A DNA stretch of 64,000 bases, from the NCBI GenBank assembly GCA_902760755.1, contig CACWHK010000010.1, positions 26,247-90,246 of the forward strand, written 5' to 3'. The notes below the pieces were generated by a model. The model searched no databases, was not told the origin of the DNA, and saw only the letters and a program-made list of their open reading frames with translations. Below are positions 1 to 7,370 of the stretch, piece by piece (position 1 is the stretch's first letter; the number at the start of each line of letters is the position of its first letter). The position numbers and the translations under genes were made by a program. This stretch comes from an uncultured Lachnospiraceae bacterium. Lineage in GTDB: Bacteria; Bacillota; Clostridia; Lachnospirales; Lachnospiraceae.

Positions 1-108
1 AAGCCGGGTGAGAAGCCGGCGGAAGAAAACGGCATTTCCGTGAAGGAGGAGGAACGCCCCAGACTCGGGGATGATCCCCGGCGGGAAGGGGGTGTGTTCC
101 ATGCATAA
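1..108 (+). CDS. iorA: C-terminal end of an upstream gene, probably indolepyruvate:ferredoxin oxidoreductase alpha subunit (partial)
   Basis: Frame 1 is open from the first base to a TAA at 106-108 and encodes a charged 35-residue tail with no recognisable motif. The stop overlaps the ATG of iorB at 101 by eight bases (ATGCATAA), the translational coupling usual for iorA-iorB. The identity rests on this context only: the thiamine-diphosphate and ferredoxin domains that would prove iorA lie outside the window. Confidence 0.5.
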   Translation, partial: KPGEKPAEENGISVKEEERPRLGDDPRREGGVFHA

Positions 109-682
109 GAATATCGTACTCACCGGCGTCGGCGGACAGGGAACCGTGCTGGCCTCCAAGCTGGTTGCGGCTGCAGCCATGAAGAAGGGGCTTACCGTGA
201 TGGGAGCCGAGACCATCGGAATGGCACAAAGAGGCGGAAGCGTCTTCAGTCATCTTCGGATCGGTGAGGGGATCCAGTCCCCGATGATCGCGAAGGGAGA
301 GGCAGACCTGATCCTGGGCTTTGAACCGGGAGAAACCCTTCGGATGCTGGACTATCTGAAAACCGGCGGACAGATCATTACGGCCCTTCGGCCGGTGATC
401 CCCGTTACATCCGCACTGTCCGGTGATGATTATGACGGCAGAGCCCAGCTGGAATATCTTCGGAATACCGGGAATCCCATGCTGGAGGTGGATATGGACC
501 GGGCCATCGAGGCCCTCGGCAGCTCCAAGGTATTGAACGTGGTGATGCTGGGAGCTGCTGCCGCCACCGGAGCACTGGGTGTCACCCTGGAGGATCTGGA
601 GGAGGCTATCCGGGAAAGACTTCCGGAGAAGTTCCTTGCCATGAACCTGCAGGCCTTATCCTACGGCGCAGGCCTTCTCTAA
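101..682 (+). CDS. iorB: Indolepyruvate:ferredoxin oxidoreductase, beta subunit
   Basis: This is the small subunit of the oxygen-sensitive enzyme that oxidatively decarboxylates aryl pyruvates (indolepyruvate, phenylpyruvate) to aryl-acetyl-CoA with reduction of ferredoxin. The 193-residue protein opens with a nucleotide-fold signature, [13 protein letters not shown], followed by the [14 protein letters not shown] region typical of the 2-oxoacid oxidoreductase gamma/beta family, and has the expected length. An in-frame ATG at 71 would add ten residues. The ATG at 101 is preferred because it follows a G-rich ribosome binding site and places the conserved GVGGQG at the usual distance from the N-terminus. 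It is coupled to the probable iorA tail and lies near a phenylacetate-CoA ligase, which fits aromatic amino-acid fermentation. Confidence 0.9.
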   Translation: MHKNIVLTGVGGQGTVLASKLVAAAAMKKGLTVMGAETIGMAQRGGSVFSHLRIGEGIQSPMIAKGEADLILGFEPGETLRMLDYLKTGGQIITALRPVIPVTSALSGDDYDGRAQLEYLRNTGNPMLEVDMDRAIEALGSSKVLNVVMLGAAAATGALGVTLEDLEEAIRERLPEKFLAMNLQALSYGAGLL

Positions 683-741
683 AAAAGCTTACAATGACAG
701 AAAATCCGCACATTCATTTTCGAAATCGGAGGAAAAGGATT

Positions 742-1386
742 ATGAAGTATAAGGATTATCAGAATATCGAGATCATGGAGCATCCGCTGATCAAGCATAA
801 GATCACCATGCTGAGAAACAAGGAAACCAAGACGGCGGAGTTCCGCAGTCTGGTGGAGGAGATCGCCATGCTGGAGGCATTTCTGGCACTGCAGGACCTT
901 CCGCTTCGGGACGTGGAGACGGAGACTCCCATCGAGACCTGTATGTCACCGGTGATCGACGGCAAGAAGCTGGCCATCGTGCCGATCCTTCGGGCGGGTC
1001 TCGGAATGGTGAACGGGATCCATGCCATGGTGCCCACGGCAAAGGTGGGTCATATCGGTCTTTACAGAGACCCGGAAACCCATGAGCCCCGGGAATACTA
1101 CTGCAAGCTGCCGGAGAATATCAACGATCGGCTGGTGGTGGTCCTGGATCCCATGCTGGCCACCGGCGGAAGTGCAGCAGCGGCAGTGGATTTCATCAAG
1201 GAGCGCGGCGGAAAGCACATCAAGTTCATGTGTATCATCGCGGCACCGGAGGGACTGGAGCGTCTGGCGAAGGCGCACCCGGATATTGAGATTTACGTAG
1301 GAAATCTGGACAGATGCCTGAACGAGCAGGCATACATTTGTCCCGGACTCGGAGATGCGGGAGACCGGATCTTCGGAACTAAATGA
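742..1386 (+). CDS. upp: Uracil phosphoribosyltransferase
   Basis: This pyrimidine-salvage enzyme converts uracil and PRPP to UMP. The 214-residue protein has the PRPP-binding motif [14 protein letters not shown] near residues 127-140, the ILRAGLGM segment near residue 80 and the conserved C-terminal [17 protein letters not shown], so it looks complete. An upstream in-frame ATG at 694 is rejected: GGAGGAAAAGG stands just before the ATG at 742, and family members begin near this residue. It sits between iorB and a phenylacetate-CoA ligase gene, an unexpected neighbour for a salvage enzyme. Confidence 0.95.
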   Translation: MKYKDYQNIEIMEHPLIKHKITMLRNKETKTAEFRSLVEEIAMLEAFLALQDLPLRDVETETPIETCMSPVIDGKKLAIVPILRAGLGMVNGIHAMVPTAKVGHIGLYRDPETHEPREYYCKLPENINDRLVVVLDPMLATGGSAAAAVDFIKERGGKHIKFMCIIAAPEGLERLAKAHPDIEIYVGNLDRCLNEQAYICPGLGDAGDRIFGTK

Positions 1387-1409
1387 TAAGTGATTAAAGG
1401 AGACTTGCT

Positions 1410-2645
1410 ATGAAGATCAGCAAAGAACAACTGGCACAGGTAAATGACAGGATCGACGCACTGGTATCCGCAGGCAGCTTCTACGGAAAGAAGCTGAAGG
1501 AAGCGGGGATTACGGGTGTACACTCCGTCGAGGAGTTTGAGGAGCTTCCCTTCTCTGAGAAGGCAGACCTCCGTGATGCATATCCGCTGGGGCTGATGAC
1601 GGCTCCGGAGGAGAAGATCGTCCGGATCCATTCTTCCTCGGGAACCACAGGCCTTCCCGTGATCATTCCCTATACACAGAAGGACGTGGATGACTGGGCA
1701 ACCCAGTTTGCGCGCTGCTATGAGATGGCGGGCATCACGAAGCAGGACCGCATCCATATCACTCCGGGCTACGGCCTCTGGACCGCAGGTATCGGTTTCC
1801 AGCTGGGCTGTGAGAAGCTGGGGGCCATGGCAATCCCCATGGGGCCCGGAAATACGGAGAAGCAGCTGCAGATGATGATGGACATGAAGTCCACGGTTCT
1901 CTGCGCAACCTCCTCCTATGCGCTGCTGCTGGCAGAGGAGATCGAGAAGCGCGGCATCCATGATAAGATCCACCTGAAGAAGGGAGTTATCGGCTCCGAG
2001 CGCTGGGGCGAGGCCATGCGGAAGCGGATCCATGAGGAGCTGGGCATCGAGCTCTATGATGTTTACGGTCTGACGGAGATCTACGGCCCGGGCATTGGTA
2101 TCAACTGCAACCGCGGAACCGCCATGCATTACTGGGACGATTTTATCTATCTGGAGATCATCGATCCCGAGACCTTGAAGCCGGTGCCGGACGGAGAGCT
2201 GGGTGAGATCGTTATCACCACGCTGCAGAAGGAGGGTGCACCGCTGATCCGTTACAGGACTCATGACCTGTCCCGCATCGTTCCGGGTGAGTGCCCCTGC
2301 GGAAGCAAGTATCCGCGGATCGACATTATCATGGGACGTACCGACGATATGATGAAGATCAAGGGCGTAAATGTATTCCCGAGCCAGATCGAAGAGGTGC
2401 TTCGTGCATTCCCGGAGACCTCCAGCGAGTACCAGATCCGTATCTCTCATCTGGATGGCAGGGATACCATGCGTATCTACGTGGAGACCAACGGAAGCGT
2501 GGATTTCGCGGACCTTTCCGAGCGGATTGCAGAGAAGGTAAAGAGCAAGATCGGCTTTACACCGCTTGTGAAGGTTGTGGAGCTTGGCGTGCTTCCGCGC
2601 AGCGAGAAGAAGACCAAGCGAGTGATCGACGAGCGTTACGACTGA
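1410..2645 (+). CDS. paaK: Phenylacetate-CoA ligase (AMP-forming)
   Basis: This adenylate-forming enzyme activates phenylacetate or related aryl acetates to the CoA thioester, or runs in reverse in fermenters. The 411-residue protein carries the AMP-binding P-loop-like IHSSSGTTGLP near residue 73, the DVYGLTEIYGPG motif near 218, RYRTHDLSR in the hinge region near 284, and the C-terminal GVNVFPSQIEEVL with a final catalytic-type lysine region. The length matches the compact anaerobe form of PaaK. It starts 23 bases after upp behind AAAGGAGA. With iorAB nearby, the likely task is interconversion of aryl-acetyl-CoA and the free acid, possibly with ATP gain; that direction is inference. Confidence 0.88.
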   Translation: MKISKEQLAQVNDRIDALVSAGSFYGKKLKEAGITGVHSVEEFEELPFSEKADLRDAYPLGLMTAPEEKIVRIHSSSGTTGLPVIIPYTQKDVDDWATQFARCYEMAGITKQDRIHITPGYGLWTAGIGFQLGCEKLGAMAIPMGPGNTEKQLQMMMDMKSTVLCATSSYALLLAEEIEKRGIHDKIHLKKGVIGSERWGEAMRKRIHEELGIELYDVYGLTEIYGPGIGINCNRGTAMHYWDDFIYLEIIDPETLKPVPDGELGEIVITTLQKEGAPLIRYRTHDLSRIVPGECPCGSKYPRIDIIMGRTDDMMKIKGVNVFPSQIEEVLRAFPETSSEYQIRISHLDGRDTMRIYVETNGSVDFADLSERIAEKVKSKIGFTPLVKVVELGVLPRSEKKTKRVIDERYD

Positions 2646-2654
2646 TATTCAGGT

Positions 2655-2706
2655 GTAATTCTGAGCAAAGCGAAGAATCTATACAACCACGATCCTCAGG
2701 ATGACA
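2655..2706. repeat. Short dispersed repeat (GAGCGAAGCGAAGGAT type), with an inverted partial copy
   Basis: Positions 2655-2680 read as a diverged copy of the unit seen at 63023-63050 and 60999-61022. After a ten-base spacer, 2691-2706 is the inverted tail of the same unit (GATCCTCAGGATGACA), so the whole forms an imperfect palindrome just after the paaK stop. It may act as a transcription terminator or simply be a dispersed intergenic repeat. Confidence 0.6.
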
Positions 2707-2713
2707 TATGGGT

Positions 2714-2749
2714 GTGCCCGGTGTGGCAGGGAGCTGTCATACCGGGCAC
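2714..2749. other. Nine-base perfect stem-loop upstream of pepD
   Basis: GTGCCCGGT at 2714-2722 pairs with ACCGGGCAC at 2741-2749 around an 18-base loop. No T-run follows, so a classical terminator is unlikely; it may be an RNA structure in the pepD leader. Confidence 0.4.
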
Positions 2750-2779
2750 GTGGTATATACGAGTTTGAAGGAGATGACT

Positions 2780-4327
2780 ATGTTGCTTGATGCTTTTGAA
2801 CCAAAGCGGGTACTGCACTATTTTGAGGAGATCGCGGCGATCCCGCACGGCTCCGGGAATACGAGGGCCATCAGTGATCATCTGGTGGAGTTTGCGAAGT
2901 CGAAGGGACTGGAATACCGTCAGGATTCTCTGGGAAATGTACTGATCCGCAAGGCGGCATCCCCTGGGTGTGAGTCTGCCCCTGTGGTGATCCTGCAGGG
3001 CCATATGGACATGGTCTGCGAAAAGGATGCGGACTGCACGCTGGATATGGAGAAGGAGGGACTGGACCTTCGGCTGTACCGGAGGAAGGAGCTCAGGTGG
3101 CTGAGCCGGGAGCTTAGCCCGCTGCAGAGTCCGGAGGACTGGTTCCTGAAGGCCGAGGGCACCACCCTCGGTTCGGATGACGGTATCGGCGTTGCCTATA
3201 TGATGGCGATCCTGGAGGCAGAGGATATCACACATCCCGCGTTGGAGTGCGTCTTCACCGTGGATGAAGAGATCGGTATGCTTGGTGCAGTCGGCATGGA
3301 TATGTCGGATCTTAAGGGCCGGCTTCTCATGAATATTGATTCGGAGGATGAGGGGCATGTTCTGGCAGGCTGTGCCGGAGGATGCATAGCGACCGTTACG
3401 ATTCCCGTGGAGCGGGAGGATCCGGAAGAGACCATGGATTCCCTGCTTCTTCGGGTAGAAGGACTGAAGGGCGGACACTCCGGACTGGAGATCGACCGCG
3501 GAAGAGCAAATGCCTCCGTAATTCTCGGACGTCTTCTTCAGACGCTTTCCCTAAGATTCGGGCAGGATATCCGGCTTTGCTCCGTAAACGGTGGTAGCAA
3601 GGACAATGCCATTCCTCGTTCTGCAGAAGCAGTCCTTCGGGTGATGCCGGGGATCCGGCAGGCGGTTATGGAGCTGGCTGCGGAAGAGGAAGGGGTATTT
3701 CGCCGGGAATATGCCGGCTGTGACCCGGAGCTGCAGATCTCCTGCTCTGTACGTACGTTGGAGCATCCGGAGGAAGAGAGAAATCCGGTTCCTGTGATAA
3801 GGCCACTATCCCGTGCATCGGAGGCCTGTGCCATCCGGTTACTTCGGATCCTTCCGAACGGAATCGAGAAGATGAGCCGTGATATCCCGGGCCTGGTGGA
3901 AACCTCCCTGAATCTGGGAATCCTGAAAACAAAGGAAAACAAGATCGTTGCATCCTCACTGGTACGAAGCGGCGTAAACTCTGAAAAAGAGGAGCTGCTC
4001 AGCCGTATCGCTGCGGTTGCAGAGGCCCTTGGCGGAACCGCTTCCTACGAGGGGGATTATCCTGCATGGGAATACCGGAAGGAGTCCCGGCTTCGCGAGG
4101 TGATGCAGGAGTGCTACGAAGCACAGTATAAGGAACCGATCATTGTGGAAACCGTCCATGCCGGTGTGGAGTGCGGAATCTTTTCGGACAAGCTCCCGGG
4201 ACTGGATGCCGTATCCTTCGGACCGGACCTGAAGGACATTCATACTGCGAAGGAAGCCATGGATCTCGCATCCGTGGAGCGGACCTGGAAACTGATCCTT
4301 TCGGTTCTGAAGAAGCTGTGTGAGTAA
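2780..4327 (+). CDS. pepD: Aminoacyl-histidine dipeptidase (PepD, M20 metallopeptidase)
   Basis: This cytosolic zinc dipeptidase cleaves Xaa-His and other dipeptides. The 515-residue protein shows the M20 metal sites in order: GHMDMV near residue 75, the SDDGIG bridging aspartate near 136, VDEEIGMLG near 162, then AGCAGG, GGHSGLEI and SVNGGSKDNAIPR. It is slightly longer than typical PepD, with about 15 extra residues (an Arg- and Leu-rich stretch) before the KAEGTTLGSDDG motif. Two nearby ATGs compete; 2780 is chosen because GAAGGAG ends six bases upstream, whereas the ATG at 2774 abuts it. Earlier in-frame codons from 2708 would run through the hairpin at 2714-2749. Confidence 0.9.
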   Translation: MLLDAFEPKRVLHYFEEIAAIPHGSGNTRAISDHLVEFAKSKGLEYRQDSLGNVLIRKAASPGCESAPVVILQGHMDMVCEKDADCTLDMEKEGLDLRLYRRKELRWLSRELSPLQSPEDWFLKAEGTTLGSDDGIGVAYMMAILEAEDITHPALECVFTVDEEIGMLGAVGMDMSDLKGRLLMNIDSEDEGHVLAGCAGGCIATVTIPVEREDPEETMDSLLLRVEGLKGGHSGLEIDRGRANASVILGRLLQTLSLRFGQDIRLCSVNGGSKDNAIPRSAEAVLRVMPGIRQAVMELAAEEEGVFRREYAGCDPELQISCSVRTLEHPEEERNPVPVIRPLSRASEACAIRLLRILPNGIEKMSRDIPGLVETSLNLGILKTKENKIVASSLVRSGVNSEKEELLSRIAAVAEALGGTASYEGDYPAWEYRKESRLREVMQECYEAQYKEPIIVETVHAGVECGIFSDKLPGLDAVSFGPDLKDIHTAKEAMDLASVERTWKLILSVLKKLCE

Positions 4328-4356
4328 CAGCTTTCTGAATAAATGCATACGAATAC

Positions 4357-4385
4357 AAAAAAGGCAGATCAAATGATCTGCCTTT
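4357..4385 (-). terminator. Rho-independent terminator of tRNA-Glu, possibly bidirectional
   Basis: GGCAGATCA and TGATCTGCC form a nine-base stem, extended by A/T pairs, around a two-base loop. On the minus strand it is followed by six T residues, so it ends tRNA-Glu transcription; on the plus strand only a short T-run follows, so it is weaker for pepD. Confidence 0.85.
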
Positions 4386-4390
4386 AAATG

Positions 4391-4462
4391 TAGTCCGTAG
4401 GGGAATCGAACCCCTGTTTCCGCCGTGAGAGGGCGGCGTCTTAGCCGCTTGACCAACGGACC
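4391..4462 (-). tRNA. tRNA-Glu (anticodon CTC)
   Basis: The 72-base gene folds as a full cloverleaf. The acceptor arm is GGTCCGT with ACGGACT (first pair G-U), and the anticodon stem CCGCC/GGCGG encloses the loop CTCTCAC, giving anticodon CTC. The T-arm is AGGGG-TTCGATT-CCCCT. The discriminator is A and the 3' CCA is not encoded, so it must be added after transcription. It has its own promoter at 4482-4510 and terminator at 4357-4385. Confidence 0.95.
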
Positions 4463-4481
4463 ATGTCCTGACGACTTGGTT

Positions 4482-4510
4482 AGTATATCAGAATGGAACG
4501 AGGAATGCAA
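4482..4510 (-). promoter_or_regulatory. Promoter of tRNA-Glu
   Basis: Read on the minus strand, a -35 box TTGCAT (4505-4510) and a -10 box TATACT (4482-4487) are separated by 17 bases. The start would fall about 12 bases before the tRNA 5' end at 4462. Confidence 0.8.
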
Positions 4511-4518
4511 GCATTTTT

Positions 4519-5895
4519 TTAATTTTTTTTCACAAGGGTGTTGATCCGGCTCTCGTCCGGCACGGCATCCCCCAGCGCATCGCAGGGGATATCCACCAGA
4601 AGGTACCGCTCCGTATGGCCACGGTAACAGGGGCCATCGGGAGTATCAACGATCCGCTCAATCAGCACTTCCTTTGATTCACCGTTGAAAGAGGCTTCGT
4701 AGGCTGCCTTCTCTTTTTCAACCTGCTCCATCAGACGACGGACCCGGTCCTTTTTCACGGCTTCTGTCAGCTGACCGTCCATCCGGTCCGCCACGGTTCC
4801 CTTTCTTCTGGAGAAGGGGAATACATGGGCTTCGTAAAGACCGATTTCCTCCAGGGTACTGCAGGTAGTAAGAAACTCTTCCTCAGTCTCTCCCGGGAAG
4901 CCGACGATGATATCCGCCGTGAGAGCCGGACGGTCATAGTACCTCCGCAGCCGCTCCACGATGCTCCTTATATCATCGGTGGTGTAGTGACGGTTCATCC
5001 GCTTCAGCACGGTATCACAGCCGCTCTGCAGGGACAGGTGGAAATGCGGGCACACCTTCGGAAGGGAAGAGATGGTTTCAAGAAACTCCTCCGTTACGAC
5101 TCTCGGCTCCAGGGAACCAAGACGGATCCGCTCGATCCCGGGAATCTCGTGAACTCTCTTCACCACATCCGCCAGTGAATACTCTCCGATATCACCGAAG
5201 GAGGAGAGGTTGATCCCGGTCAGAACCAGCTCCTTCACACCGGATGCAGCCAGAGTCTTTGATTCCGCAAGGATCGCATCCATGGATTTGTTCCGGATGC
5301 GTCCCCGGACATAGGGGATGATACAGTAGGCGCAGAACATGTTGCACCCGTCCTGGATCTTGATATAAGCCCGGGTATGATCCTCGGGCATGGTGATCCG
5401 AAGATCCTCGAATTCGGGATCCTTTGCAATATCGATCAGATTGTCAGAGAGAGACTCCCCCAGCAGCTTCTCGGCCACCAGACGGACCATATCCCGCTTG
5501 CGGTTGTTTCCCACGATAAGATCTGCATCGATCACGTCCCGTCCGTAGTCGGGGGCCTTCTTTTCAGAAGCAGAGGCGCTGGAGGTTGTTTTCTCTCCGG
5601 ATACAGGGGCCTTGAACTTCTCCCGGTTTGCCACGGCCTGAACATAGCAGCCCGCTGCCACGATCAGGGCCTTAGGATTCTCCTTTCGGAGTTTGCTGAT
5701 CATCTGTCTTGATTTCCGGTCTGCGATATTCGTTACGGAGCAGGTGTTGATGATACAGATATCCGCATCCGTTTCCGCCCCGCGAAGAGCACCTGCAGCA
5801 AAAAAAGCCTCGTACATGGCATCGGATTCATACTGATTTACCTTGCAGCCGAGGGTCAGGATATAGATCTTTTTATTGGTCAGAACCTCATACAT
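4519..5895 (-). CDS. mtaB: tRNA threonylcarbamoyladenosine methylthiotransferase MtaB
   Basis: MtaB is a radical-SAM enzyme that converts t6A37 to ms2t6A37 in ANN-decoding tRNAs. The N-terminal UPF0004 domain begins IYILTLGCKVNQYESD with further cysteines in INTCSVTN and AAGCYVQ. The radical SAM motif is CNMFCAYC near residue 185, followed by a C-terminal TRAM-like region. The 458-residue length is typical, but a Ser/Glu/Lys-rich insertion of about 25 residues sits before the DLIVGNNRK motif. The ATG at 5895 is chosen over a TTG at 5904 because AGAAGGA directly abuts the TTG but lies nine bases from the ATG. It stands alone, divergent from the HPr-like gene. Confidence 0.92.
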   Translation of the reverse strand: MYEVLTNKKIYILTLGCKVNQYESDAMYEAFFAAGALRGAETDADICIINTCSVTNIADRKSRQMISKLRKENPKALIVAAGCYVQAVANREKFKAPVSGEKTTSSASASEKKAPDYGRDVIDADLIVGNNRKRDMVRLVAEKLLGESLSDNLIDIAKDPEFEDLRITMPEDHTRAYIKIQDGCNMFCAYCIIPYVRGRIRNKSMDAILAESKTLAASGVKELVLTGINLSSFGDIGEYSLADVVKRVHEIPGIERIRLGSLEPRVVTEEFLETISSLPKVCPHFHLSLQSGCDTVLKRMNRHYTTDDIRSIVERLRRYYDRPALTADIIVGFPGETEEEFLTTCSTLEEIGLYEAHVFPFSRRKGTVADRMDGQLTEAVKKDRVRRLMEQVEKEKAAYEASFNGESKEVLIERIVDTPDGPCYRGHTERYLLVDIPCDALGDAVPDESRINTLVKKN

Positions 5896-5957
5896 CGAAA
5901 ACAATCCTTCTTGGGAAAATGCATCGGAAGAATCCGAAAGATTCTTTGCTTACCTCT

Positions 5958-5994
5958 TTGCATTTAAAATACATATGTGATATGATATCACATA
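5958..5994 (+). promoter_or_regulatory. Promoter with overlapping palindromic operator, upstream of the HPr-like gene
   Basis: A -35 box TTGCAT (5958-5963) and -10 box TATGAT (5981-5986) are spaced by 17 bases. Over the -10 lies a perfect palindrome: TATGTGATAT (5974-5983), one central G, and ATATCACATA (5985-5994). The half-sites TGTGA and TCACA resemble Crp/Fnr-family sites but with a seven-base centre. A dimeric regulator bound here would block RNA polymerase. Confidence 0.75.
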
Positions 5995-6034
5995 GGAGAA
6001 GAATTCTCACGTTATTTTTTTGGAGGAGAAAGTT

Positions 6035-6271
6035 ATGACATCAGTTAAAGTATCGCTCAGTTCCATCGACAAGGTTAAAGCATTCGTAAATGATATCAGC
6101 GGTTTCCCGGCTGATTTCGACCTGGTAGCAGGCCGTTATGTCATTGACGCAAAGTCCATCATGGGCATCTTCAGTCTGGACATCTCCAAGCCCATCGATC
6201 TGAATATCTATGCAGAGGAAGATATCGATGAGATCATGACCGCTCTGAAGCCGTATCTTGTTGAGGAATAA
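6035..6271 (+). CDS. HPr-like protein lacking the phosphorylatable histidine
   Basis: The 78-residue protein has HPr size and order: a first beta strand (SVKVSL), the helix where HPr carries His15, and the KSIMGIFSLDISKPIDL segment that matches the region around Ser46 in HPr. The active-site GLHARPA motif is absent; the position reads SSIDKVKAFVNDI with no histidine, so it cannot accept phosphate from PEP by the usual route. It may be a regulatory or structural HPr homologue. The ATG at 6035 follows GGAGGAGAAAGTT. The next gene begins three bases after its stop, so the two are co-transcribed from the promoter at 5958-5986. Confidence 0.75.
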   Translation: MTSVKVSLSSIDKVKAFVNDISGFPADFDLVAGRYVIDAKSIMGIFSLDISKPIDLNIYAEEDIDEIMTALKPYLVEE

Positions 6272-6274
6272 GCC

Positions 6275-6955
6275 TTGCTGGATCGTGAAATGCGCGAGCC
6301 GTTGTTCGACTATCTGGACGAGAACTTCGGCAAAATAAGGATCATTGAAGAGAAAACCATTCAGGGCTCCCGTGCTGACGTACTGGGAGTCCTGGATGGT
6401 TATTTTGTTGGTTTCGAGATCAAGTCCGATCAGGATACCTACGAGCGGCTGAAGACTCAGGTGAAGGACTACGACAGGTTCTGTGATTTCTGCTATATCG
6501 TTGTCGGAGCCAGCCACAGGAAGCATGTGGCGGAGCACGTTCCGGAGCACTGGGGGATCCTGGTGGTAACGGAGGGAGGCGTGGAGCTGGACCGGGGGGC
6601 GGATGATAACCCGAAGGCAGAGTTGGCTGATCAGCTGACCCTTATGTGGAAGCGGGAGCTGCACGGGCTGCTGGAGCTGAATGCCTGCCCGAAGTATGCG
6701 GATAAGAGCCGGAAGTTCATCCGGGAGAAGCTGCTGCAGAAGGTGGATCATGATCTCCTGAAGCGGCAGATGACGGAGCTGATCTTCGAGCGGGACTATA
6801 CCGTCTTCGACGAGGAGCCGTCGGTTGCTGTTAAGAAGGAACGAAAGAAGCGGGCAGTGCTGCGGAAGAAGGCGGTGACGGGGGAGCGTGCCCGCGTGCA
6901 TACCACCCATTTTATCGGAAGGAAGAAGGGCGTCAAGAAAAAACGCTTGACATAG
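6275..6955 (+). CDS. sce7726-like protein with a PD-(D/E)XK nuclease-type core
   Basis: The 226-residue protein contains RADVLGVLDGYFVGFEIKSDQDT near residues 28-50 (quoted in parts: an Asp, a hairpin, then EIK), the D...ExK arrangement of the restriction-endonuclease fold, followed by VKDYDRFCDFCYIVVG. This resembles the sce7726/MmcB group of small nuclease-like proteins. The C-terminus is strongly basic (KKERKKRAVLRKKAV and GRKKGVKKKR), which suggests nucleic-acid binding. The start is a TTG eight bases after GAGGAA; an ATG at 6290 is an alternative without a ribosome site. Its substrate is unknown. It is tightly coupled to the HPr-like gene and precedes ylxM. Confidence 0.7.
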   Translation: MLDREMREPLFDYLDENFGKIRIIEEKTIQGSRADVLGVLDGYFVGFEIKSDQDTYERLKTQVKDYDRFCDFCYIVVGASHRKHVAEHVPEHWGILVVTEGGVELDRGADDNPKAELADQLTLMWKRELHGLLELNACPKYADKSRKFIREKLLQKVDHDLLKRQMTELIFERDYTVFDEEPSVAVKKERKKRAVLRKKAVTGERARVHTTHFIGRKKGVKKKRLT

Positions 6956-7002
6956 TCTCCGGAGTGTTGTATGATATCCGAGGTCTTAGGGAGGACTATG
7001 TC

Positions 7003-7359
7003 ATGGAACGGATCGTTCGGCAAACCATGCTGTTTGATTTTTACGGCGAATTACTGACGGAGCACCAGAGAAGTGCATACGAGGACGTGGTGATGAATGA
7101 CCTGTCCTACGCAGAGCTTGCCCGTCTGCAGAACATTTCCAGACAGGCTGCCTATGACATGATCCGACGCTGTGATAAGCAGCTGGAGGAGTACGAAGAG
7201 AAGCTTCATCTGGTGGAACGGTTCCTCCGGATCCGGGAACAGATGAAGGAGATAGAAGCTACGGCAAAGGAACTGCAGGAAGCGTCCGCGGACCCGAAGG
7301 TCCGGGAATCGGCAGAGAGTATCCTGCAGACCACGGACTCGATAATCAACGAGTTATAG
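7003..7359 (+). CDS. ylxM: YlxM-family helix-turn-helix protein (UPF0122)
   Basis: This 118-residue protein belongs to the YlxM family that almost always precedes ffh and is linked to the signal recognition particle pathway. The sigma-70 region 4-like helix-turn-helix lies at about residues 20-60 (LTEHQRSAYEDVVMND then LSYAELARLQNISRQAAYDMIRR), followed by a charged helical tail. The ATG at 7003 follows AGGGAGG by eight bases; a GTG at 6964 would add 13 residues without support. It ends 11 bases before ffh, so the two are one operon. Confidence 0.88.
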   Translation: MERIVRQTMLFDFYGELLTEHQRSAYEDVVMNDLSYAELARLQNISRQAAYDMIRRCDKQLEEYEEKLHLVERFLRIREQMKEIEATAKELQEASADPKVRESAESILQTTDSIINEL

Positions 7360-7370
7360 ATGAGGATATT

